Source: Congregibacter variabilis
Lineage (GTDB): Bacteria > Pseudomonadota > Gammaproteobacteria > Pseudomonadales > Halieaceae
Direction of reading: 5' to 3'
Assembly (NCBI RefSeq): GCF_045689235.1
Contig: NZ_CP136864.1
Location: forward strand, 2,294,001-2,358,000
DNA: 64,000 bases
Part shown: one piece after another, positions 1 to 7,045 of the stretch
Position numbering within the stretch: the first letter of the stretch is position 1
Layout: the number at the start of each line of letters is the position of its first letter
Program-made: the position numbers and the translations under genes
The notes under the pieces: model-generated
The model's database searches: none
What the model was told of the DNA's origin: nothing
Seen by the model: only the letters and a program-made list of their open reading frames with translations

Positions 1-156
1 ATCCAATACCTCTTGTTTAACGATCGCGTCCCTCGCAAAGGCCTCTTTTGGCTCGGGTTGGGTTCCGAGAAACTCGATTTTCACTGGTTCCGCTAGCGCC
101 GGCGTAGATACGGCCGCCAGCACAACTGCCACCCTATACAACTTACTGCCTGTCAT
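1..156 (-). CDS. Secreted protein of unknown function, N-terminal fragment
   Basis: The gene runs off the left edge of the window, so only the first 52 codons are visible. They start at an ATG (156-154) preceded by a good ribosome site (GGAGAAAG). Residues 1-22 form a typical Sec signal peptide: a short basic start, a hydrophobic core and a cleavage site after TPALA. The mature part begins EPVKIEFLG and is then rich in charged residues (PEPKEAFARD). Nothing visible identifies a family. What is seen is an exported protein; its function cannot be stated from this fragment. Confidence 0.7.
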   Translation of the reverse strand, partial: MTGSKLYRVAVVLAAVSTPALAEPVKIEFLGTQPEPKEAFARDAIVKQEVLD

Positions 157-902
157 GCTTTCTCCAAATATGCTTTCTGTAGGTAAAAGAACAAAGACGA
201 AAGCTGGTGTTATCTCGCCTCTACCGGGAGAGGGCAAGCCTAGCTACGTGGTTCACCTCTCTAGAAGAACCAATCAAGATGTATGCCAAGCTAGGTCTGA
301 ACTAATAGATAAGTAGTTCAATGTGTTTTTTTTTGCAGGAAAATAGGCTTGAAAAAAGCTGTAGTGACTATGCCTGATTCTTCCCGCCATCTGTAAGGGC
401 TATTGTTCGCAACCTTCGCTGCGCCGGCGCCCCTTGACCAAATTAATTTCCCCAATGAGGTAAAGCGGCACTCCATGCAACAATAACCGTTAATAAATGC
501 ACAAAATAAATGCTTACAATGTAAGATTTTCTGACACTATGGACGCCTGTTTTAAGGTCGATAAGTGAAAAAGTCTATATTTTTGCGGCAACGCGGCGTA
601 ATAGCCTTACTAACATTGCTGTTAAATATTCCGACAACCCTATATCTCTTGTGAGGCGGCAGCGGCCCTTTATTCAGCAAATAGTTACAAACGGTGCCCA
701 GCTGGACTTCTGGCCGAGTTAATGCCTCCTTTGAGGTGTTCTGAGACATCGCCAGGGGCCGCTTTCGCCTATGAGCGGTGCTTGGATGACTGTTTATTTG
801 AGAGTCTCTTAGCGGCCCATAGCCGCCATCGCCAAGACCAGGAAAGACAGCGAAGTCTATTTGATTTAATCTCTTGAAAAATGTCTGTAGTGGCAAGCGA
901 AA
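157..902. other. Gene-free stretch with one dispersed repeat copy
   Basis: I see no convincing gene in these 746 bases. A 120-codon minus-strand reading frame crosses them, but it runs through a dispersed repeat (732-814), has no ribosome site and does not read like a protein. The left part (200-560) is AT-rich and carries a short inverted repeat (GAACTA at 299-304, TAGTTC at 314-319). The stretch should include the promoter of the minus-strand gene ending at 1, but no clear promoter stands out. Confidence 0.5.
732..814. repeat. Dispersed hairpin repeat, copy A
   Basis: This 83-nt block runs from TGAGGTG to TTAGCG and recurs at 1641-1723 with 76 of 83 positions identical by my count. Inside it, CCGCT and AGCGG (760-776 region) can pair around the loop TTCGCCTATG. 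It shares the opening TGAGGTG and the CCGCTTTCGCCT core with shorter, more diverged copies at 5569, 8734, 9603, 10218 and 10867. All copies lie between or at the ends of genes in the first 11.5 kb. Confidence 0.75.
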
Positions 903-1571
903 TTGATCGAACAAGAAAGTTATCTCGAATGTCGATGTGGTTCGTGTCGGATCACCTTGAGTGATCCAACCATGCGTTCACGCACCGAATGTTTTTGCTT
1001 CGATTGCCGCCAGCGAGGTCTCATCTCAGCGAGCAGGAGACCAGAGAATGCCCTTCCAGAAGAGGTTGCGAACTTCGAGCGTGGGGTAGATTTGTTTTAT
1101 TTCACCAATGCGCTCATTGTTGACCACGAGTCGGAGGAGCTATTGGAATTTTCGAAACTCACTGCTGACGGTTTCAACACAACTGCCATGTCATCCTGCT
1201 GTGGCACACTTATGTGTGGCACGCACCCTATGTACGACGGCAATACAATTTCGGTGAACGCGGACAGTTGCCGCGTTACTACTTCGTCGAAAATTCCGGT
1301 TCAAGCAGTTGTGTTTGCTTGCGATGCTCCCCAAGAGCAAGCCAGCGACATAGCACAGAGGAGTGAGGTACCTGTGTTTTTCGACGTCTACAACGAGTTA
1401 AAGCACCCTGTTCTTCAAGCGTTTGTGGGTGCCGTTACGGCACCGATACCTGATGAAGCCAAGGCCAGAGCAACCACCAATTTTGAAACTCTCTGCGCGG
1501 CAAAGCCACTGACTATCAGCAACGACTTCTTTGAAGAGAGTCGGGCCAGATTGGCTAAGCAAGCATCGTAA
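903..1571 (+). CDS. GFA/CENP-V-type zinc-binding protein
   Basis: This 222-aa protein resembles the GFA (glutathione-dependent formaldehyde-activating, Mss4-like fold) family. The cysteine pairs that bind zinc in that family are visible: CRCGSC (residues 11-16), CFCFDC (31-36), and CCGTLMC around residue 100. The tail beyond about residue 135 has no recognisable motif. The start is TTG at 903: an in-frame stop lies just upstream and the next in-frame ATG would remove the first cysteine motif. The family name should not be read as proof of formaldehyde chemistry, since most members are uncharacterised. The gene is bracketed by two 83-nt direct repeats (732-814 and 1641-1723). Confidence 0.7.
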   Translation: MIEQESYLECRCGSCRITLSDPTMRSRTECFCFDCRQRGLISASRRPENALPEEVANFERGVDLFYFTNALIVDHESEELLEFSKLTADGFNTTAMSSCCGTLMCGTHPMYDGNTISVNADSCRVTTSSKIPVQAVVFACDAPQEQASDIAQRSEVPVFFDVYNELKHPVLQAFVGAVTAPIPDEAKARATTNFETLCAAKPLTISNDFFEESRARLAKQAS

Positions 1572-1583
1572 CGACTGGCAGCT

Positions 1584-1603
1584 TTTGGCCGGAAGCGGCC
1601 AAA
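1584..1603. other. Perfect stem-loop after the GFA-type gene
   Basis: Thirteen bases after the stop codon, TTTGGCCG and CGGCCAAA form a perfect 8-bp stem around a GAAG tetraloop. There is no following T-run, so it is not a standard intrinsic terminator. It could still end transcription or protect the 3' end. A related string, GGCCGAAAGCGG, occurs in the repeat copy near 6321, so it may also belong to the dispersed repeat family. Confidence 0.45.
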
Positions 1604-1640
1604 GAGAACACCCAATTCGGCCTTCGCTGACCGGCCGCTA

Positions 1641-1723
1641 TGAGGTGTTAAGAGACCTCGCCAGGGGCCGCTTTCGCCTATGAGCGGTCCCTGGATGACT
1701 GTCTATTTGAGAGTCTCTCAGCG
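1641..1723. repeat. Dispersed hairpin repeat, copy B
   Basis: This is a direct repeat of 732-814 in the same orientation, about 92% identical. The stem is longer here: GGGGCCGCT and AGCGGTCCC pair over nine positions with one G-T wobble around the loop TTCGCCTATG. Together with copy A it flanks the gene at 903-1571. Confidence 0.75.
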
Positions 1724-1752
1724 ACCCAGGCCGGACGTTTAAAATGAACCTG

Positions 1753-2454
1753 CTATCCGGTAAAGATCGCGCGGTCGGGCGCAGATTCGGGGGCTTCGAT
1801 GGCAAAGTCAGCTAAATCGTTGAGTGCCTGCTGCATGGCTGTCCGAGCCTTCAGCCGACTCAGGTAGCTGCCGAAGACCTCGTCCTGACAGAGTCCGTAA
1901 CCACGAGCCCAGAACACGTTGTACCCAATAATTACGTCAGCGGCGGAGAAGTCATTGCCTAGGATGTAATCTCCCTGATGCAAACAATCAGCAATCTGCG
2001 GTTCGCATTCATTGCGGAACTTATTCTCGTATCTCTCGACAGTACGTGGATCGGCCTCGTCGGACTTCAGGAGGTGCCGGTGCGCCCGGATTTGCCAAAG
2101 CATCATGTCCATCCACGTTGCGCCAAAGTGAAGATATCGCAGATATTCGGCCCTACTGCGTGGCTCATCGAGAGGAGGCGCTAAACCCTTTTCAGGGAAA
2201 GAATCTGCAAGCCACTCTACAATTGCAGCGCTTTCGAGCAACACCTGAACATTACCATCACTCCAGTGTATCTCGAGCGCGGGTACATTGTGGTTGGGGT
2301 TAAGCGCGAGGAATTCGGGCTCATACTGTGCGCCTCCGTAGAGGTTGACGCGCCTTAACTCGAAGTCAGTACCAATCGTTTCGAGAAGCATCCATCGGGC
2401 CCTGACACTTCGGGTTGCCGGATAGTGATGCAGCACGAGCTTCTTGTAGTCCAT
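1753..2454 (-). CDS. Glutathione S-transferase family protein
   Basis: This 233-aa protein has the standard two-domain GST layout. The N-terminal thioredoxin-like half (about residues 5-90) contains the cis-proline segment NPNHNVPALE and the glutathione-binding ESAAIVEWLAD. The helical C-terminal half holds the N-capping segment FSAADVIIGY (about 168-177). GSTs conjugate glutathione to electrophiles or reduce peroxides and disulfides in the cytoplasm; the substrate here cannot be told. The start is an ATG with only a weak ribosome site (GAAGCGAGAA). The gene stands alone on the minus strand with no operon partner. Confidence 0.88.
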   Translation of the reverse strand: MDYKKLVLHHYPATRSVRARWMLLETIGTDFELRRVNLYGGAQYEPEFLALNPNHNVPALEIHWSDGNVQVLLESAAIVEWLADSFPEKGLAPPLDEPRSRAEYLRYLHFGATWMDMMLWQIRAHRHLLKSDEADPRTVERYENKFRNECEPQIADCLHQGDYILGNDFSAADVIIGYNVFWARGYGLCQDEVFGSYLSRLKARTAMQQALNDLADFAIEAPESAPDRAIFTG

Positions 2455-2797
2455 GTGTTTGTTCTCGCTTCACTTGATTTGCTCTAGCATGGAATCACCT
2501 GTGCCAGATTTTGGCCAGAGGCTAGTCACGCTTACAATGAACCTTTCAAGAATTATAGGGAAGAAACCGCTCGCTGCTAGAAAGATAGTTTCTTAGGTGC
2601 AGCGCGTCCGATCAGTGAAGCTTATTACTGCGCGGCCGCTCCTGGCCGACTGCCGCCGAATGGGAAGTGCCTTATGAAAGACCGCTTAACGGAGGTATGC
2701 TTCCGCTGAAGAGCGTCGCCAGTAAATCTGCACGCGTGAATCAGACTGGCTGCGTTGCGTTCTGGGCGAGAACCATCGATAGATCTGAGGGGTATTG
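2455..2797. other. Gene-free stretch between divergent genes
   Basis: About 340 bases separate the minus-strand GST gene from the plus-strand amidohydrolase. I see no gene. A weakly matching fragment of the dispersed repeat may lie at 2662-2691 (GGGAAGTGCCTTATGAAAGA then CCGCTTAACG). Promoters for both neighbours should be here, but none is clear enough to call. Confidence 0.4.
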
Positions 2798-4276
2798 GTG
2801 ACGAACACAAATTACTTGGAATCTCGCGGCTCGCGTCGAGCCTTATCCAACTTGTTGCCTGCAACGATCACACTGATCGCACTCTCGATTAGCTCCGTCT
2901 CAGGCGCGCAATATCATGACAGCGTCGAGCGGCTGATCGTTCATGCGGGTCCAGAGATTCTGATAGACAAGGTGCGGGTAATAGACGGCACCGGCGCGCC
3001 GGCAATGGAGGCTGCGTCTCTGCTTCTGAAAGATGGGCTGATTGTGGGGGTCGGACCCTCCGGTACCCTTGCAAGCGAAACAGCCACGGTTATCGATGGC
3101 ACCGGCAAGACAGTGCTTCCCGGCTATGTGATGCTGCATGAGCATCTTGTCTACCTGAATCCGACGGCACGACCGCAGGCCTACACCACGGAACATATCC
3201 CGATGCCGCCGCTGTACCTTGCCGCGGGATCGACGACGATCCGCACGGGCGGCACCTTCGACGGCGACGCTGATCTCAGGGCTAGGGCCCTGATCGAAGA
3301 GGGGCGCATTGCTGGTCCGGATCTTCACATCACGGCTCCGTTTATCGAGGGCCCTGGCAGTTTCTCCTATCAGATGCGCGAGATGACCGATCCCGAGGAG
3401 GCGCGGCAGTTCGTGCGTTACTGGGTGCGCGCCGGCGCGACGTCCTTCAAGGCCTACATGAACGTCTCCCTCGCAGTACTGGGTGCAGCGATCGACGAGG
3501 CTCACAAGCTAGGCGCGCAGGTCACGGGCCACCTCTGCTCCGTCAGCTTCCGCGAGGCTGCGGAGCTGGGCATCGACAACCTCGAGCATGGACTGATCGA
3601 TGCGTCCGATCTCGCTGCCGACAAGACTGAAGACACTTGCCCAACTATGGACGCAGAGGAGCGGGTACGACTGATGGATGTCGCCAACCCCGCGGTACAG
3701 GACCTGATCGCAACGTTGGTTCAAGAAAACGTGACGGTCACCTCCACGCTGCCGGTTCTCGCCGCCGGCCTTCACCCCGCGATACCCACGCAGGGTGCTT
3801 TTGATCTTTTGAGCCCGCGCTCGAGGGACATCGCGCAAAAGCGATGGATCGCTTATCTTGGGCCCGAGCGCGCCGAGCAGGCGACCCTGTGGCGCGAGGA
3901 ACTACGCCGTGAAATGGCCTTTGAAAAAGCATTTGTAGAAGCGGGTGGCAACCTCGTCATCGGTACGGACCCGACGGGCTGGGGTGGCACGATCCCGCCA
4001 AATTCGACTCACGCGGCGCTGATACTGCTCGTAGAAGCCGGTTTCACTCCCCTGGAAGCCATATCTCTCGCAACACTCAACGGTGCGCGATTCCTGGGAG
4101 TCGAAGATGAAGTGGGCAGTATCGAAGTCGGCAAGCGCGCGAATCTGATTCTGCTTGATGGCACGCCCGACAGGACCATCGCCGACGTACAACACGTCGA
4201 GCTCGTGTTCAAGGACGGCGTAGCCTTCGATGCGGACGCACTGATTGAGAGTGTTCGCGGAACCGTTGGTCGCTAG
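2798..4276 (+). CDS. Secreted amidohydrolase-family metal-dependent hydrolase
   Basis: This 492-aa enzyme of the amidohydrolase superfamily is probably periplasmic, since residues 1-37 form a signal peptide ending near VSGA. The metal ligands of the family are in order: HEH after LPGYVML, the lysine in TSFKAYM, the histidine in VTGHL, the histidine in NLEHG, and the aspartate in IGTDPTG. The C-terminal segment EVGSIEVGKRANLILLDG is typical of imidazolonepropionase/dipeptidase-like members. GTG at 2798 is preferred over TTG at 2795 because GAGGGG (2787-2792) is then well spaced. The substrate is unknown; secreted relatives are often annotated as peptidases acting on acylated or proline-containing peptides. 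Confidence 0.85.
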   Translation: MTNTNYLESRGSRRALSNLLPATITLIALSISSVSGAQYHDSVERLIVHAGPEILIDKVRVIDGTGAPAMEAASLLLKDGLIVGVGPSGTLASETATVIDGTGKTVLPGYVMLHEHLVYLNPTARPQAYTTEHIPMPPLYLAAGSTTIRTGGTFDGDADLRARALIEEGRIAGPDLHITAPFIEGPGSFSYQMREMTDPEEARQFVRYWVRAGATSFKAYMNVSLAVLGAAIDEAHKLGAQVTGHLCSVSFREAAELGIDNLEHGLIDASDLAADKTEDTCPTMDAEERVRLMDVANPAVQDLIATLVQENVTVTSTLPVLAAGLHPAIPTQGAFDLLSPRSRDIAQKRWIAYLGPERAEQATLWREELRREMAFEKAFVEAGGNLVIGTDPTGWGGTIPPNSTHAALILLVEAGFTPLEAISLATLNGARFLGVEDEVGSIEVGKRANLILLDGTPDRTIADVQHVELVFKDGVAFDADALIESVRGTVGR

Positions 4277-4832
4277 CCGTTTATCTCGGGCTCAGGCAGC
4301 GATCCTGGTGTCCGAATTTGGAGGCGATTAGTGTGAGCCAGGAATTTGCCGTAAGCAGCGCGGCAGCTGCCTCCCCCCGGCGGTGCGTGCTCCTCGGCTG
4401 AGAGCATGCGTCCGCGGCCCCGGCGCTGGGCGTCCGCTCCTGAGAAAGCGGCCGTTCAAACTCGATTGCGGGCGTCCATATCGCGTAATCTGGCTGTAAT
4501 CTAAGGTCTGCTTTGAGGTGCGAATTCAACCGGTCGATGCAACACCTAGACATCTACGGATGTAGAGAACGACGTTGTTGCAGATGGAAGATGGGAAATT
4601 CGAGCCACTAGTAAAGAATCGCTTTTTCAACCTTAGATTGGGTCGAAAATCGAAAGAGGTCGATCAAGTGCAGTATGGACAGCAACAATGGTGAGACGTG
4701 CGGGTCTTTTTGCGTGTTGAAGCGGGAACAAATCCTGAGCCTCTGAAAAAAGGCAGAACGTGTTGTAATCTTGGCAGCAAATCCACAGGCCCTGGCGCAC
4801 AAGGTGTGACTCTGGCAGTAGAATGACGGGGA
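4277..4832. other. Gene-free stretch with one repeat arm
   Basis: There is no convincing gene in these 556 bases. The only recognisable element is at 4501-4520, where CTAAGGTCTG-CTTTGAGGTG matches the left arm of the dispersed repeat interrupted by the insertion sequence at 7046, with one difference. The rest of that repeat copy is missing or unrecognisable. Confidence 0.5.
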
Positions 4833-5558
4833 ATGGTCACTCTGATTCATCGATCGGTACATGCCCTGCGGGTCCACGATTGGCCAGCCGCCGTGATCGA
4901 GCTGGTTATTGTCGTACTTGGGATTTTTCTCGGTCTGCAGGCAGACTCTTGGAACGATAGGCGGCTGGCGCTTGCGACAGAGCGCGAGTACCTCAGTCGC
5001 CTGAGCGAGGAGGTTCAATCGAACCTCGAGATCTATCGGCAGCGCAGCGAGCGGAATCGCTGGCTAAGTGATACCGCCACCCAGTATTTCGATTATCTAA
5101 GCGGCGAGGGATCGCCGCGAGTAGAGGAAGCCACGCTGCTAGGTGTATTCTGCTCGCCGGGCTTTATTTTAGGGGCGGCCTATGACAATGGGGTATTGGA
5201 CGAGATGATCTCGGCCGGCGTCCTGGCCAATCTCCAGAATGCGGCGCTACGCGCGTCCATAGCTGAGTATCGAGCTCGTCAGAGCATATGGCGCGACCTA
5301 CTTGAGGACAGTTCCGACGACTACAAGAGCACATTTCGATTCATTGATCGATATCGTCAATGGAGGCCCGCTACAGAGGAAAGTGGTTTCGCCAACTGCG
5401 TAATCGACTTCAAATCCCTGGAATCTGATCCACGAGCCCTAACTATGGTAGCGAGCTACCAGCGCTATCGGTTCTGGTTCCAACTTAATACCCGCGCCAT
5501 TGCTGAACACCTCGAGCGAATTGCCGACCTGCTACCTGTGGTCTTACCCAAAAGCTGA
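4833..5558 (+). CDS. Single-anchor membrane protein, DUF6090-like
   Basis: This 241-aa protein has one N-terminal membrane segment (about residues 20-37, VIELVIVVLGIFLGLQAD) followed by W-N-D and a long helical domain rich in E, R and L. The pattern matches the poorly characterised DUF6090-type proteins. A clear relative is encoded at 12810-13571: the two share the anchor, the aromatic-acidic pair after it (WND/WSD), and an E-x-Q/E-Y-L segment. Function is unknown. The orientation is probably Nin-Cout, with the domain in the periplasm. A copy of the dispersed repeat begins 11 bases after its stop codon. Confidence 0.65.
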   Translation: MVTLIHRSVHALRVHDWPAAVIELVIVVLGIFLGLQADSWNDRRLALATEREYLSRLSEEVQSNLEIYRQRSERNRWLSDTATQYFDYLSGEGSPRVEEATLLGVFCSPGFILGAAYDNGVLDEMISAGVLANLQNAALRASIAEYRARQSIWRDLLEDSSDDYKSTFRFIDRYRQWRPATEESGFANCVIDFKSLESDPRALTMVASYQRYRFWFQLNTRAIAEHLERIADLLPVVLPKS

Positions 5559-5568
5559 ATGACCGCCT

Positions 5569-5600
5569 TGAGGTGCTAGCGGAAGTCGACACTATTGCCT
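5569..5600. repeat. Dispersed hairpin repeat, short copy D
   Basis: The string TGAGGTGCTAGCGGAAGTCG followed by ACACTATTGCCT matches the left half of the repeat family (consensus TGAGGTG-TTAGCGGAAGT). The right half (CATGACCGCTTTCGCCT) is largely lost. It lies between a membrane-protein gene and a PEP-CTERM gene. Confidence 0.55.
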
Positions 5601-5604
5601 CAGC

Positions 5605-5632
5605 TTGACACGGCCCTTGTCGATTCGATACA
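5605..5632 (+). promoter_or_regulatory. Possible sigma-70 promoter of the PEP-CTERM gene
   Basis: A perfect -35 box TTGACA (5605-5610) is followed after 16 bases by GATACA (5627-5632), a mediocre -10 box. The start codon of the PEP-CTERM gene is 22 bases further on. The same stretch loosely resembles a sigma-54 site (TGACAC-N5-TTGT), but both near-invariant dinucleotides (GG and GC) are broken, so I favour sigma-70. Confidence 0.4.
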
Positions 5633-5653
5633 CCTAGGGGCAGGAGGAAAGTC

Positions 5654-6244
5654 ATGAGTATCTATAAAGTGTTGCAGGGTTGCGCGCTCGCCTTAGCAGT
5701 GTTTCTAGGATCGATCAGTTGGGCACAAGCGGGAGTTATCACTCTGAATGAGGGAGATACCTTTAGTCAGTACTTCTCTGCCGCATCAGTGCGAAGTGAC
5801 ATTGCTGGACTGGATGTATTTATCAGTGGAGTAACCCAATTTCTCCCGGGCTTCGGATCTGCAATTTTTACCAATGCCTTATTTGACGGCTCTACGGTGC
5901 TAGGCGAAACAACCTCGAGCGTTTATTTCAGCAGGGTGTTTAGTGCCGATGGCTCATTTGGAGGAGTCCGCGGCGGGGCAGTTGGTGATTTGAGTACCTT
6001 GGCTGGGATAAATGGCAGATATGATATTTCAGTAGTGACGGGCGGGTTATCGTTCGATACGAATAACGTAGACGTACGCTTTCTTCTTTCTGGTGGAGGT
6101 ACGCTGTCACCGGGCGCCAGTGAAGGTGATTTCATCATTTCTCGCAATTCAGATGAGCCAACGGACGTACCCGCACCCGCAACCCTCGCCCTATTCGGCC
6201 TCGGCCTCGCTGGTCTTGGGTGGTCACGCCGCAAAAAAGCGTAA
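5654..6244 (+). CDS. PEP-CTERM sorting-domain surface protein
   Basis: This 196-aa exported protein has a signal peptide (residues 1-26, ending WAQA) and a C-terminal PEP-CTERM-type sorting signal: VPAPATLALFGLGLAGLGW followed by the basic tail SRRKKA. This is the VPAPAT variant of the motif. In this system an exosortase cleaves at the motif and the protein is displayed or released together with exopolysaccharide. No exosortase gene lies in the window, so it must be elsewhere. The middle of the protein is low in cysteine and rich in G, S, T and F, as is usual for such proteins, and has no recognisable catalytic domain. The ribosome site AGGAGGAA is strong and a good terminator follows. Confidence 0.88.
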   Translation: MSIYKVLQGCALALAVFLGSISWAQAGVITLNEGDTFSQYFSAASVRSDIAGLDVFISGVTQFLPGFGSAIFTNALFDGSTVLGETTSSVYFSRVFSADGSFGGVRGGAVGDLSTLAGINGRYDISVVTGGLSFDTNNVDVRFLLSGGGTLSPGASEGDFIISRNSDEPTDVPAPATLALFGLGLAGLGWSRRKKA

Positions 6245-6262
6245 ACAGAACTCTTGATATAT

Positions 6263-6287
6263 AGCCCCGTGACGCGGGGCTTTTTTA
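6263..6287 (+). terminator. Intrinsic terminator after the PEP-CTERM gene
   Basis: AGCCCCG and CGGGGCT form a 7-bp GC-rich stem around TGACG, followed at once by TTTTTT-ATT. This is a textbook Rho-independent terminator 18 bases after the stop codon. Confidence 0.92.
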
Positions 6288-6307
6288 TTGTCTGCGATTT
6301 GTAGCAG

Positions 6308-6343
6308 CTAAGGTCTCTTCGTGGCCGAAAGCGGACCCTCGCC
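6308..6343. repeat. Dispersed repeat, copy E (left arm)
   Basis: It opens with CTAAGGTCTC, identical to the left terminal arm of the copy split by the insertion sequence (7027-7036), and continues with GGCCGAAAGCGG. The rest has diverged. It lies just after the terminator of the PEP-CTERM gene. Confidence 0.5.
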
Positions 6344-6465
6344 AATTCTGCATCGAACGACCTCTGAAGACCCATAGCGACACTTCGCTCTTGCAAAGCT
6401 CATTCTGCTCAAACTACCCTCAAGCGTTTACCCGTGCGGCGCACGTTTGCTAAGGAACTCTCAAT

Positions 6466-6939
6466 ATGGAAAGAGGCGGGATAGCAAGGCTACTCGTGGA
6501 AGTAGTAAGTGCATTGGTAGTTCTGCTGGGACTTGTGTTTGTTGGGCTAGAACTACGGCAGAACACCAACGCTGTTCAGGCTGCTACTTTCCAAGGTCTT
6601 ACTGACGCCACAAACGATGCAGTGCTTCTCCTAGCGGGAGATGCCGAGCTTGCTCGAATTTTTTCAAAGGGAGTGGCTGACCCGACCAGCCTAGACGAAA
6701 ACGAGTATGTTAGATTCACTTTATGGAATCGCACTTTTTGGGTTCGAATGCAAAATGCATATTCACAATGGCACCGCGGAACACTGACTGACGAGGATTG
6801 GAAACTCTATAAGTCCACCATCTGCTCTAACCCACACCACCAAAGTATGGAGTTAACCCTACACGAGCATGTGTTTGTCCTTAACGACGAGTTTCGACGC
6901 TACATCAAAAGTTGCTGGGCTGAAAAGTCAGTGCAGTAG
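6466..6939 (+). CDS. Small single-anchor membrane protein, RQNT family, paralogue 1
   Basis: This 157-aa protein has one N-terminal membrane helix (about residues 8-28) followed directly by E-L-R-Q-N-T-N-A-V-Q-A-A-T. The same helix plus (E/Q)-V-R-Q-N-T-x3-R-x-A pattern recurs in three other proteins here, encoded at 9748, 10961 and 11461. The remaining 120 residues are predicted helical, with conserved aromatic and arginine positions around W-N-R-T-F-W-V-R. Such proteins are common in marine gammaproteobacteria and uncharacterised. The start ATG follows AAGGAACTCTCAAT. No catalytic motif is visible. The domain probably faces the cytoplasm or periplasm as a helical bundle; I cannot assign a function. 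Confidence 0.7.
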   Translation: MERGGIARLLVEVVSALVVLLGLVFVGLELRQNTNAVQAATFQGLTDATNDAVLLLAGDAELARIFSKGVADPTSLDENEYVRFTLWNRTFWVRMQNAYSQWHRGTLTDEDWKLYKSTICSNPHHQSMELTLHEHVFVLNDEFRRYIKSCWAEKSVQ

Positions 6940-7045
6940 CCGCTATGCGATTCAGGGGCTTGCGAACCCGTGGATGCCCTCTATTGGCCGATTACAGCCG
7001 TTGATTCCGCTTCATCAGGCCGTCGCCTAAGGTCTCCTTTGAGGT

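Noticed and set aside
552..914. Minus-strand reading frame of 120 codons
   Set aside because: It crosses a dispersed repeat, lacks a ribosome site and has no protein-like pattern; treated as non-coding.
2625..2864. Minus-strand frame overlapping the start of the first amidohydrolase
   Set aside because: It overlaps the signal-peptide region of a well-supported gene and has no supporting motif.
5605..5622. Sigma-54 promoter before the first PEP-CTERM gene
   Set aside because: TGACAC-N5-TTGT breaks both the GG and GC dinucleotides that sigma-54 needs; the same bases make a better -35 box.
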